NCBI GenBank assembly: GCA_029876055.1
Contig: CM056877.1
Span: 1,860,001 to 1,924,000, forward strand
DNA from: Madurella fahalii
Taxonomy: Eukaryota > Ascomycota > Sordariomycetes > Sordariales
Length of the DNA: 64,000 bases
Reading direction: 5' to 3'
Shown: piece by piece, positions 44,526 to 55,298 of the stretch
Layout: every line of letters starts with the position of its first letter
How positions within the stretch are numbered: the first letter of the stretch is position 1
Notes under the pieces: generated by a model
The model's input: the letters and a program-made list of their open reading frames with translations, nothing else
Told to the model about the DNA's origin: nothing
Databases searched by the model: none
Made by a program: the position numbers and the translations under genes

Positions 44526-44897
44526 GCCATCTAATAGGGGTCGCGGTGAAATGGGGTTGTCCAAGATATGCCTGTTAGCGGCAAATTAGTCGAGTTTGGC
44601 ATACGTCATTGCCTTTCTCCTAATTTGTCAATGGAAGGGAGCTTCCTGCCCTGCCTAGCCCAGGCGTAAGCATTATCGACCCGAGTAGTTACATCCATGC
44701 ACATAGTCTCCAGGGCCGTTATCCTGGTTACGTCCTTACATTTCTCCCAGGCAGTTACGGCCGCTGCAGGAAACTTACGGTGCGCCAACGTGCACAGGAC
44801 CAGCAAGTTGCGCAACTCGATTGGGATGGCGTTGCGCACAAGGAACTTGCCGGGGACGCCACATGATCAAATATCCCTAGCGTCTTCTGCGCCGAGA

Positions 44898-45048
44898 TTC
44901 GTATAAATATATCCTAACTTAACCTCGGATTAAGAATGTACACTACAGACTAGCTATATTAACAGGTTAATTTTATACCTATCTAATACTAAATCTCTAG
45001 AAATATATAATTACTTATTCTTCGTATAAATATATCCTAACTTAACCT
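44898..45048 (+). repeat. 28-bp direct repeat, copies 123 bp apart
   Basis: Identical 28-mers at 44898-44925 and 45021-45048, beginning TTCGTATAAATATATCC and ending AACTTAACCT. The intervening DNA is AT-rich. This could be the remnant of a transposon terminus or a local duplication. Confidence 0.85.
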
Positions 45049-46304
45049 AAAAAGCAGTCTAATTCAAAATAAATGGTATAATAACGGCAATTTACTAGCT
45101 TAAGGGGAGAACGGCTCACCTCGAGTAAACCGCTTTTGAGTATGAGTCAGAAATAGAGGGCTTGTTGACGCGGGCGAATATATCACCGCTGGCGGGTATC
45201 CGCGTTACGCAGCTAAAAGTTGAAATCCTGAATATCATGTTATCCTAACTGCAATGTATCAAATGGCAAATTTTGAGGCAAACTTCCAATTATCATACAC
45301 AGCTTTCTGTTTCAATTAAAAATTTTCATGCTCGTACTGTGGGGACATGTTTTAGGAATGCCCTCCTTCAGTTTAAAAACAACTTTACTCCTTTCCATCG
45401 CCCCGCCATCTCTCCCTCTTCCACCGCATCCACTCAATTCAACCGAAGTCTTCTCTGCTAACTCACTTTCCAATTTACACTTTTCTACGTCCTCCTGCTG
45501 CCCTACCACCTGGGCCAGGTTAGCCTTACCTTCTCCGGTGTTGCGGGCTATCTGCTTCCCCACAATATGACAATAGCTCCCGCCAACTCACTGAGCCACA
45601 TCTCTACCGCCTACGATCCAGCAACTTCTTTTTCTCTGCTCGGTGTCAGTACCTGGTGATGGCCAACGTCAGGACCGACTCTTCAACTCCCAAGCTGATA
45701 CAGACTCGGATCAAAAATCCATTGATGCTCACAAGTCGCCCGCTAATATCCCGAACAGCTCTTCATCACTGTTGGCAACACTTCTTTAGCAGCCCCGCAA
45801 CGGCGTGGACTCTGACGAAGAGTTGGAGATTGATCCGCTGTCTGGTTTGCCCTGGGTTGCGGCTTTTCTTCGTTGTTTCCTTCCTTTCCCAGTGCCTATC
45901 ACTAGCGCCCCGTCAGCCCACCCCCCAGCTACCACGTGCTAGGCAAGTCGACAACGCCGGGGCGTATGAGTGATGTGATTCGAAGAGGGTGCCATCATAA
46001 ATGAACGCGCAATGGGTCAAGTCGTAAGTGACAGGTGTATGACGTGAATAAAATACCTGTAGGTACTCTTCGGCGTCGTGCGGAAGCAACAAGTGGTCCG
46101 AGCGCATCATTTACCCTCAGCCTTCCGGGGAAAAGTGGGATTTTACCCTTTTACAGCACATCTGCGTCTGCAGCCTCGTCTCGACTTCGGCGAACAAGAG
46201 AAGCGAGCTTTCCAAGAACCTTTGTGGTCGCGCCCAACTCGATCTTCCCGTTTCCTCACCATCACGTCGGCCCCCACGGGGACGCGCAAAGACCGCAAAT
46301 CATC

Positions 46305-47594
46305 ATGGCGTCAACTGAGCCCGACCCGCTGCTGATGCTACGGCAATCAATCGGCGCGAACAGCAAGATCATCCCAACCACGTCGCCCGACTCGTCCGAG
46401 GAAGCGCCTCTCGCAAAGGCGACCCATCTCGTCTTCACGCATCCGACCCGCGTTGCTGTGCCCATGGATGTCGCGACACGCTTTGTGTCGACAGAAGGCA
46501 ATGCCGTCGATCTACGCAGCATCTACTTTGCCTGGCTGAACCACGAATTCCCCGTCCCCGAATACAATGCGATTGCCACCAAGCTGAACGAAGAGATGGC
46601 CGGTAAATATACCGTGCACAAGTTCGCCTTTGTTGAGCGTCTAGAGCTTTTCACCTGGCTGGAAGGTGCCAGTGAGGAAAGCGACTTCATCAAGCCTTTG
46701 ACCGGCGATAAGGACGCCGCCGCCGCCACGAGCGCCGCGACGGCAGGCGCCGCGCTCAAGACGGCACCTACGGCATCTGCGCGCTCAGGACGCGGTACTC
46801 TGGACCCCCGCCTGGCCCAGATTTACAACGGGGAGCGCCGCATGGGCGACCGGAATACGGTTCTCAGAGGCATTAAACCGACCGTGAGTCCCAAAGCCCG
46901 CCCTCCGTCTACAAATGCTGATCATCCGGCACAGGACTTCTCCCACGTCCGGAAGCTCGCCGTGCCCTTCATGACGCGCAAACCAGGCGCCGCGCCGCCG
47001 GCGGCCGGCATAGGCGCCGCCAACCCGGCCCTCGCCCTCAACCAGAAACCTGCGCGCCGCCCAGACCCCATTATCCTCCTCTCCCCGTCCGCCTCATCCC
47101 TCTTGCGTATGTCCAACGCCAAGCCCTTCCTCGAGGGCGGCCGGTACACGCCCCCAGACCACAACACAACCGCCTCGATGCTGCACATTTCGCGCACCAT
47201 CAAGGACATTGACCCCTCGCGGCCCATGCGCTTCATCCTGGTCGAGGGTCCCGAACAGTTCAAGCCCGAGTACTGGAACCGTGTGGTGGCCGTCTTCACG
47301 ACGGGCCAGGCCTGGCAGTTCAAGAACTACCGGTGGAGCAACCCGAACGAGCTATTCAAGCACGTCCTCGGCGTCTATCTCGGCTGGAGGGGGGAGCAGC
47401 CGCCCGACTCGGTGCGGGCGTTTGGGCACAGGGTGCTCGCCTGCTCGGTTGAGAAGTGGAGGGACCCCGGGCAACCCGGCGCAGAGACCAGTCGGTGGAG
47501 GGATAGGGAGGTGGTTGAGGGGATTTGGAAGGCTATCGAGGCAAATATGAGAGCAAAGGGGTGGCGTAAGGATGCGGCTCCTACTTCTATTTGA
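46305..47594 (+). CDS. cdc73: Cdc73, Paf1 transcription elongation complex subunit
   Basis: The model is join(46305..46883, 46935..47594), 412 residues. The start gives MASTEPDPLLMLRQSIGANS. The N-terminal half has the Cdc73 features YFAWLNHEFPVPEYNA and LDPRLAQIYNGERRMGDRN followed by VLRGIKPTDFSHVRKLAVPF. The C-terminal half is the Ras-like Cdc73 domain (PIILLSPSASSLLRMSNAKP, FILVEGPEQFKPEYWNRVVA, GQAWQFKNYRW..PNELFKHVLG). Cdc73 tethers the Paf1 complex to the phosphorylated RNA polymerase II tail and Spt5, promoting elongation and histone H2B/H3 marks in the nucleus. The single 51-nt intron is a multiple of three and stop-free, so unspliced RNA still encodes a full-length protein with 17 extra residues. 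I prefer splicing because GIKPTDFSHVRKL is continuous after it. Confidence 0.94.
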   Translation: MASTEPDPLLMLRQSIGANSKIIPTTSPDSSEEAPLAKATHLVFTHPTRVAVPMDVATRFVSTEGNAVDLRSIYFAWLNHEFPVPEYNAIATKLNEEMAGKYTVHKFAFVERLELFTWLEGASEESDFIKPLTGDKDAAAATSAATAGAALKTAPTASARSGRGTLDPRLAQIYNGERRMGDRNTVLRGIKPTVSPKARPPSTNADHPAQDFSHVRKLAVPFMTRKPGAAPPAAGIGAANPALALNQKPARRPDPIILLSPSASSLLRMSNAKPFLEGGRYTPPDHNTTASMLHISRTIKDIDPSRPMRFILVEGPEQFKPEYWNRVVAVFTTGQAWQFKNYRWSNPNELFKHVLGVYLGWRGEQPPDSVRAFGHRVLACSVEKWRDPGQPGAETSRWRDREVVEGIWKAIEANMRAKGWRKDAAPTSI

Positions 47595-48298
47595 ACTGCG
47601 GTGGATCTTCTAGGGGCAGGTTGGTGCTGTTGTGTACGTGTGGGAATCTGAGATTGGGGAAAGCAGGGCATCAGACTGTACTAGTTTCGGTGCATAAAGT
47701 TAGGCGTTCAGGCGGCGTTTATCTACAGGTGGGTTCGGGAGTCTCGGATGACTGAAACATACAATGTCGTTTATTCTGGCTGTAGAAATGATATCCACCA
47801 CTATGTCTGCTTGTTGAGCTTCGGAGGGTTGGCGGCGAGGGCGTATGGGCTGACTTGCCTGTGTTTGATCGTGTAATCTGGTGACAACTCCATGGTTGGC
47901 AAAGGTACGTCACCCTGACTTCATTTGCTAGAAGGCGAACGATCTAACTACCTATTTAAGGCTATATATGGAGCATGCGCTACGCACCCGTGACTCTAAT
48001 GAGAGGAGCAGCCACGAAGGTGCGGACTGAGTCGAGGCAGAATTGAGTATAACTGACCCAGAATGCCTCGATAAATACCCGCCTTCACCATCCCAAACGA
48101 CCAGACATATATATATCCCCCTACCTCTTATGCGTGTAATTAGACTCCATCGGACTCCAGTGGGGGAACAATACCTACCCAATGAACCAAATGAACATGA
48201 AACAGTCTTTCCAGCACCCTTATACCCTTCCTAGCTCATTTTAATACATAAAAAACAGAAGTGGAAGAAGAAAAAGGGTGAAAGGAACCAGCCCGTCT
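47595..48298. other. Convergent intergenic region
   Basis: 3' flanks of cdc73 and the following minus-strand gene. Short A/T-rich stretches lie at about 48105-48120 and 48240-48275. Nothing else is seen. Confidence 0.5.
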
Positions 48299-48832
48299 TC
48301 AATCAGAGCACAAAATCACACCCGCAACGAATACCAATGCAGCCAGCAAGAACCCCTTGGTCTCCGTCGACCGCCGCCGCCTCCGCCTTTTGTCCATCAT
48401 ATCTGCACCCCAGTCCCGCTCCCGGTCGTAACCGTAGCCGTGCGGCCGATGGCGATGGCGCGGCGCCGTATACCCCTTGGGATAGATGACATACTCCTCC
48501 ACGTCGCTGTCATTGGCATCATCATCGTCGGAAAAGGGCCCTCCAGTCTGTCTGGTGCACACGAGCGTTTGTCGGTTGTCGTCATCTTCGTTGTTGTGGC
48601 CGTTGTTGTCGCGGGGCACTATGGCGCTGCTTCTGTGGCGGTTTGTGCGATACTCAGCTGCGGATGCAGTTGAGGGTAACGATGATGAGGAGGAGGAGCA
48701 GCAGGACGGAGAAGGGGACGGGGCCCGGCGGCGGGGTCGGGCCCGCTCGTCGTCTCGGCACGTGTGGTGCCGGCGCGAGCGCGGCATGGGGTGATGGCGA
48801 TGTGGGCGGTGGGATCCCGGTAGTTCGTGCAT
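48299..48832 (-). CDS. Putative tail-anchored protein, Arg/His/Ser-rich
   Basis: Single open frame of 177 residues from an ATG at 48832. The N-terminal two thirds are low-complexity and hydrophilic (His/Arg/Ser/Pro, acidic DDDDANDSD). A more ordered segment reads VEEYVIYPKGYTAPRHRHRP and is followed by an Arg cluster (KRRRRRR). The last 20 residues form one hydrophobic helix (GFLLAALVFVAGVILCSD) ending at the stop, the layout of a tail-anchored membrane protein inserted with its N-terminus in the cytosol. I do not recognise the family. The skewed composition could let a chance frame appear protein-like; the Arg cluster directly before a C-terminal helix is what persuades me. Confidence 0.5.
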   Translation of the reverse strand: MHELPGSHRPHRHHPMPRSRRHHTCRDDERARPRRRAPSPSPSCCSSSSSSLPSTASAAEYRTNRHRSSAIVPRDNNGHNNEDDDNRQTLVCTRQTGGPFSDDDDANDSDVEEYVIYPKGYTAPRHRHRPHGYGYDRERDWGADMMDKRRRRRRSTETKGFLLAALVFVAGVILCSD

Positions 48833-51800
48833 GGCGGGCTAGGTCCTTTTCCTGGCACCGGGAGACAGGGTTGGGAGGTGCAGGCGTTTCTTTTTGTTTA
48901 AAAAAGGAATCGGGTGTGAACAAAGACGTATTTGTCGACCGTTAACGAGTAGAATAAAAACACGGGTTGAATGAACTGACAATTCGAGGTTTCCAGAGGG
49001 GAAAGAGAAGGTGGCAAACAAGAGAACAGGGTCTGGGCAACTGGCCTGCGTTTGGATGGATTAATACAAACCGTGCCATGCTCCTTCTCGTCGAGCCGCA
49101 ATCATTGAAACCAACCGGGAGGGAGGCCACACCATCCTTGCCCCGCCGTGCTGGGGAGTTGACGTTTTGGCCCAGTATTTCGCAGGCAGCAGGCTTGCAT
49201 CTACTTTGCCTTGCGATTTGGAACTGCAACGCAGGGCTCGGGCGGGTTACTGCACCATCCGGTGTTAGCGGTGGTAGGTACTGTAGCTTATACCTCCGAC
49301 CAATGACACAGGCTACAAAGTTACAGCTGCGGCCGCCTTTTTGAAGACCCGGGAAATGCGGGCGGGACGGCACCTGAGGTGTTGCTGGTTGAGGCGGCGC
49401 AACAGCCGCCTCATGCGGCCCACCAACCCACGACGAGTGTCTTTGACACCGCCACGCCTGGGCACATCCGACCAAAGGCGAAATCGTCATCAAAAACGCT
49501 CTCTCTCTGCCGTCCAAACAAGCTCGGCAGAAGAAAGGAAGGAATGATGTCGAATGAACAGCCGGTCTCTCACCGGTAGAGCCCCACTCTCCACCTATCC
49601 GCTGGCCTTGGTGCGAGTTCACGGAGGAGCGGGTCGGCGATCTTGAACACCGTTGTGTCAACAGACCATCATAGAAGATCAGACGACGAATACAGAAACA
49701 CACGGCCGGTACCATGTCGTGGTGAAGACATCTTGGCTTAGATAAATGTGGTGGCTGGCAATGAGTACAAAACATTATTGGTGGGGCATCTCATCCTCCC
49801 TGAAACTGCAATTGCCGTCGACCGAGCGACATTGGTCGGTACCTACGGGTTAACCAGGCCGCCCAGAACCCTAGATTGTTTGTCCTTGATGGCAAAGTAA
49901 CACGACCGCAGGCTGTGTCGTTGGCAGGCCCCATCCAATCTCCGTATGGTCAGCTACAGCAAGGTTGGACTTGTACCGTACCTAACAGGGCCGGAGTCTG
50001 CTGTTGTGAACTATGAGGCGGGAGCCCGGTTGGCCACAAGGATGGGTGGGAGTACTTAGCCAGGTACTTGCATTGTCGTGCTCCAGTACGACGAGTTGAG
50101 CCTGATCTTGCGCAACATTATCAGATACGACACAGTCGGGAACCGTCCGTAGCCCCAAAATGAAAGGCAAACGGATCGCTGGGTCTCATATCGCGTAAGG
50201 CGCATAGCCACCTGAATAGTCGCAGGGCAAAGAAGAGTGCGCAAGTGTGGTGGTAATCCCCCAAGGCAGCAGCAGGCGGGAATTCCGGCTCGCTCTACTG
50301 CGTCGTCATCAAGTGGTATCAGTTAGCTCTTTCAGCCTCCGAATGAGGTCTGCGATTCAAGATAAGGCGGGAAACAAAATAAGAAAGAAAAAGAAACTGC
50401 CGATCACCTTTCAGGCTGGTTTCAGGAGTGATGGGAAGCGGCGGGAAAACTTCTAGAAGCCCCGGAAGTCGCGGAGAGGAAGGACCGGCTGTGGAGTTTT
50501 TGACCCCGGCGCTGGCCTTAGCCTCACAGGATCGTCCCTACTCCCGACCCAACGCCGGTGCTTTGCAGCACAGCTCAACCGGAAATGATACGCCCGTCCT
50601 GGATTGCCTTGGTTCGTCAGAACACCCGCTATTGAATATTATCATGTAATGGACATTCTGCTGGAAGACCCTGGATCCATGTACTGCCACTATCCGGTCC
50701 GCTATAGGCCGTACTGACAGCGAGATCGCATCATCATTGCACGAGGTTGGGACGAGTTTGTTGCGCACATCATTACCTAGACGATCCGCATGGCGTTCGA
50801 GAAACTTTTGAGCGGCTAGCTGGCGGGCTGAATACGCTGTTGAACTCCATCGCCATGCAGCAAGGGAACATCCGGGATGTGCATGCCATGTGGCTCCTCT
50901 CTGGGCGTAAGTGGTGCCGATGACCCGTTAATATGCCGCGCGAGGAAATCTGGAACCAGGGGCGCGAGATTGCTCGGGCGCGACCAAACTTAGGCTAACT
51001 CAATCCCTGGCCCCACCCGACAAAAGAAAAAAGGACTCGGGTCGGCCTATGCAACGTAGTGTAAAATTCACGGGCTTCGCAGGGCAATATATTCTCCGAT
51101 GATACACATTACAGTGTACACTAGATATTTTGATCCGAACCAGCTTGCCTACACGAACAGTATGGGCGGACGGGAGTCTAGAACTTGTGTGGGGGATGCC
51201 ATGCAAGCCGAGTGGCGGAAGAACGCTTGCTTTTGGTGAGGCGTAACTTGAGCCTTGCGGCGACCGGGCAATTCCTGCGCACCCCTTTGGTCTTCTTGGG
51301 GTTTCTCGCAACATGTGGCTGCTCTCACCACGTGGCCCGGATCCACTCAGAACCAAGCTTTCTTTTCCCCTTCTGCCACGGAAGGATCCAAATAGACTCA
51401 CGTGGCGCGATCCCGTCCAGAAGTACCGGTACACACCCCCTTCACCTTCCGGCGCATATATGTAAAACGGGCAACGGTTTGCGCAACCGCTGCCGCTACC
51501 CTGCACTCCGTGTCTCCGATCTGGAGTCAATCTTCGAGAAATAAGTCCCCAGATTCACTCACGTTCGTGGCCTCCATGCTCTCAGGGAGATAGTTGTGCT
51601 CCGGGCACCCCGCGCGCGGGTCCGCTGTGGAAGTTGCCTGGCCCAAGTTCACTCCAACAGACTGCGAGCGGCGGAAATGAGGGCGGCAGTATCACCTCGT
51701 CTTGCTAGCAGGATAAGGCCCGTTCTAGCATCGGTTGCAATCTGTTCATCAGCCACCGAGAATTGCTCAGTTCTTCGCGCGCACAAATGATTTGATTAAA

Positions 51801-54800
51801 TCAGTACCTCTCGCTGTTCCTAAGCTCCTCGTGGCCTTTTGATCGTATTAGGCAACGATCGTCACCCGCTTCACACTTGTAGCCTGATACCTCCGTAAAG
51901 CCATCTGGGATCGCTAAATAGCGGTATGAAAAAAGCACAGGGATGCTTGAAGAACCAGTGATGAGTGAGGGTGTAGACCAGCTTTGTAGCCTGCTGTAAC
52001 CGTCTGCAGGTACCTTGATCTTACTTATTCCGTTTTGTCTCTCATCTAAGGCAGAGGTCTCTTCATAATTTGAACGTGGTATGATCCTGCAGGTTTACAC
52101 GGCGACCTGCCAATCCCGGTCGCAGAAGTTACCCCCACTAATCTGACGTACAGTGTACATGACATCGGGCATGCAACGCTGCGTGGTGGTGTGGAAAATA
52201 TGGAAGCCCGAGAAACAAGCGGCTGGCAACAGTTGCTATACCAGCGTTTCTTGACTTCGTTGGCAGCTAGCCGTAGCGTGTAGGAACCATGGAAGCCCAA
52301 AATCCTAAAGCCGCTTGAACGCTTGTCATCCGGCTCCTTGAGTCAGTTCGGAAGGCATGATGGGAATGGGTGGCTCTTTGATATCGAACCATCCTTCCCT
52401 CCAATCCGTCCTAATGAACCAGTGCTCGGAGGCAAGCTACCGGCGGGACGAGGGAAGAAAAGGGACACTACATCCACTCTAAACCGTGACAAGTTACCGT
52501 CACGGGGTTCTGGTAATCCATCCAGTCGGATGGTCACAATATTGGACAATCGGACGATTTCGCAGTAGAGTGAGCGGGGACAGTCCCTCCCGCGCACCGG
52601 TGCAAGCGGGGCAACCGCGGATATCCTCCATAACGTTTTAGCCGTTAAAAAGGATGAAAGAAAAAAAATAAAAATAAAAGGGCGAAAAAAGGGGCAGAGT
52701 CAAAACCAAAATAGGATCAAACTCCATCGTTGAATTGGGTTAGAGTGTTTAAAAACCCTTGCCAGGGTTGCCATCCGCGGCTGACCAGAAACAAAATTCA
52801 ACAAAAAACAGCCCTCCCTCCCCATCACGGTTCCGGTCGTCTGTTGCTGTATTTCCAAAACGACTCCTCACGCACAAATAGGGCCGGTGGAGCGGTGGCT
52901 CACAAACTTCAGCTCACGCGGACAGCAAAACCTCAAGACATCGAGAAACCGGGATCCGAGCAAAGCCCCGAGTTCCACATCAAACTTGGGTCAATGTGAC
53001 ACAGGTCAGCGTTTCCCTTTGGCTCAAGCGCGTTCATGCGCCCATTTCAACAAGGCTCAAACACTGACAAATGGCAGCCTCAAGATCCGCCTACCTGGTG
53101 CCTGTGCCGTCTCCAACCATAAGCAGGAGACACTGTTGCGCTCTGCGATTGGCAGCCACGCACGCCAAAAACTGAGACTCTCTTGACCACCCTGCTCGGT
53201 GATCACGGCCCTTGGACGGGTAAAACGAAAAAAAAAAAAAAAAAAAAAGTGCGTGTTAATTCCAGCAGTCGTATCCCCCATCTCAATCCTCACAAACCTC
53301 GTTGTTGGCTCCATGATGGGCCATCTCACCATCCATTACCTTATCCGATCATCGGACCATGCGGACGCCCGCAGCATCGGGAACCCGAGTTTGGACCGCC
53401 AGCGCGGCTGCCGTGGCATGAGGAGCTCTCTACAAGTTCTCAACGCGCTCTTTGCATTTGCATTGCATTCCCTACACCGTCAATTCCGTCTGTGGAGAGG
53501 AGGTGCCGAGCTGGTGATGAGCAAGCCGCCGGGAAGGCCTGTGGACAGCGCGCGGAGCTGGCCGGATGCCCACCGAAACAAGAGTCAAGCAGGCTGCTCC
53601 AAAGGCCACAGCATGAGGCATGTTTCTGCAAGAGTGCGGGTCTCGCATTACGAGAAGATTGGGAAGATTGGGATGCCAAGCACTCTTTGCGGACCCCGCT
53701 CCCAGTCTCCGCTGAGACAACGCACTCCCACAAGCGCGGACATGTGGGCTGCAGGGGCCTCATCCTCAAAGCAGACTAGGCCGGCGTGGGAGAGATCCCT
53801 GAAGCCACGCGCAGATCTCGCTCCCCGGCTGTGACGACTTTTGCTGCGAAGGCAGTTCCGTGTCGGCCATGCAGGAATGCGACCGCCATGGAATTGGCGG
53901 CCAGCAGTTCGTTTGCGAGCTGCCACGGTGGCAGCCAATTGACCGCCGTTCTACCGCCTTCGCTGGCCCCACCACATGGACGGAGCCGCTCCATCACTGC
54001 CTGACCGCCTTTCTTTCTTTCCCTGTGTTTCTCGCCCTTACTCCAGGGCTCATCCCGCCGCCACTCCTAGTCTGGGCGCATCGCTGAGCTTTCAGCCCGC
54101 CGCCAATCCTTTCCGCGTGGGAAGTTCCCGCCGTAACGGCCGGGCTCTCTTCCACGAGGTGGCTTGTCTGCATGGGAACACATACCAAGCGATTGGGGCA
54201 CCGCGTCCCACATTGCAGCTCCTTTGCCCGAGGTGGACACTGTGCCCTCCCTGCTGCAACACCGTTTTATTTCCTTCACGTGGCGGATGAGCTCACAGGC
54301 CGTGATTGTTTTCCCGTCCGGCGCCGTGTGCAAAGCTTGCAAGTGCTTACATGTCATTACCCCCGCTGCCGCAAAATCTACCCACCCGTGAGACAGGCAA
54401 AGCGGTGGGGAATCTTTCAGAAACCGACTAGTACCCGGGAAAGTACATACATAATCCAAGCGGAGAGTATATCTACTTGTGCCGGTTCTCTATCAGGAAC
54501 AGGGTAAAAAAATAAGAAAAGAAAAGAAAAGAAAGGCAAGCGGGAGAGGGAGAAGAAACGCACGACAGTAGACTTGGCAGAACCACCCCTGGGTGCCATG
54601 CCATGCGGAGGCTCTGGGCACATTGCGGTCTACAGCAAAGAATGAGGGGAAGCGGCGGTCACCTTTAGACACCTTGGACACCGTTTTCACTTTACTTTAT
54701 TTTATTTTATTTTACTTTGCTTTTTGAATTTTTAAATTCTTGCATTATTATTTTTTTTTTCCTTTCCCAGATACCGTTGGAAACACAGTTCTCGGGCGGC

Positions 54801-55298
54801 TGGGGTTTATTTTTGTCAGTTTCCCAAGTCACCGTGCCAAATCTGAGCCCTTTTGTCTGCGGCCAGCCGAGTGGGCCATCATGGAAGGTGTGCGACTGAG
54901 CAATGCCAGTGTCGCCAGACGGCAGGCGGCAGGCGGCAGTGACTGGGCAGCCCCCACAGCCCGGCTGCACGATCAACGGCCCATCCACTTATCTGTCTTC
55001 GCAGCTCAGAAATGGCTGACGAGAGGTACCTGTACCTGTACCGTGGTACAAATGGAACCTCTGGCACCCATCCGGGATCCCCTGTCTCACACACCACGCC
55101 GTCCCCTGGCTCGCTGGCTGCAGTTCATTGTCTCTCTCATCCCCTCCCGGGCCCGTTCCACCTCTCGCTCCCTGCCGGCCGTCCCTCTTTTATTTGAACC
55201 GAAGCCTGCCCAGTCCCGGCGACGCCCGCCCACACACACACCCTTCCCTTAATATATCCCGCTGACTTCGCCCTTTTTTTTTTTTTCCCTGGTGTTAG
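48833..55298. other. 6.5-kb gene-poor region upstream of the RGS gene
   Basis: No credible gene on either strand; frames such as 53199-53834 (+) and 48942-49775 (-) lack family features. Contents are an A18 run near 53229-53248, a (TTTTA)n tract near 54686-54715, and a palindromic GGTACC-rich stretch at 55025-55050. The last few hundred bases (C/T-rich, ending in a T13 run and GTGTTAG directly before the ATG) look like the leader of the RGS gene, possibly with a 5'-UTR intron. Confidence 0.55.
54686..54715 (+). repeat. (TTTTA)n simple repeat
   Basis: Four to six imperfect TTTTA/TTTAC units in the intergenic region upstream of the RGS gene. Confidence 0.75.

Larger units (their letters stand above)
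43856..46304. other. AT-rich non-coding region with relic repeats
   Basis: Strongly AT-rich from about 43.9 to 45.3 kb. It contains a three-copy 32-33 bp tandem repeat (44429-44525) and a 28-bp direct repeat (44898 and 45021). A minus frame at 44606-44839 (IELRNLLVLCTLAHRKFP) may be a relic element fragment but starts without ATG. The last 0.5 kb is the 5' flank of cdc73. No intact gene is supported. Confidence 0.55.

Noticed and set aside
53183..53834. Two overlapping plus open frames of about 200 codons
   Set aside because: Both begin around an A18 run and lack any recognisable protein feature; likely chance.
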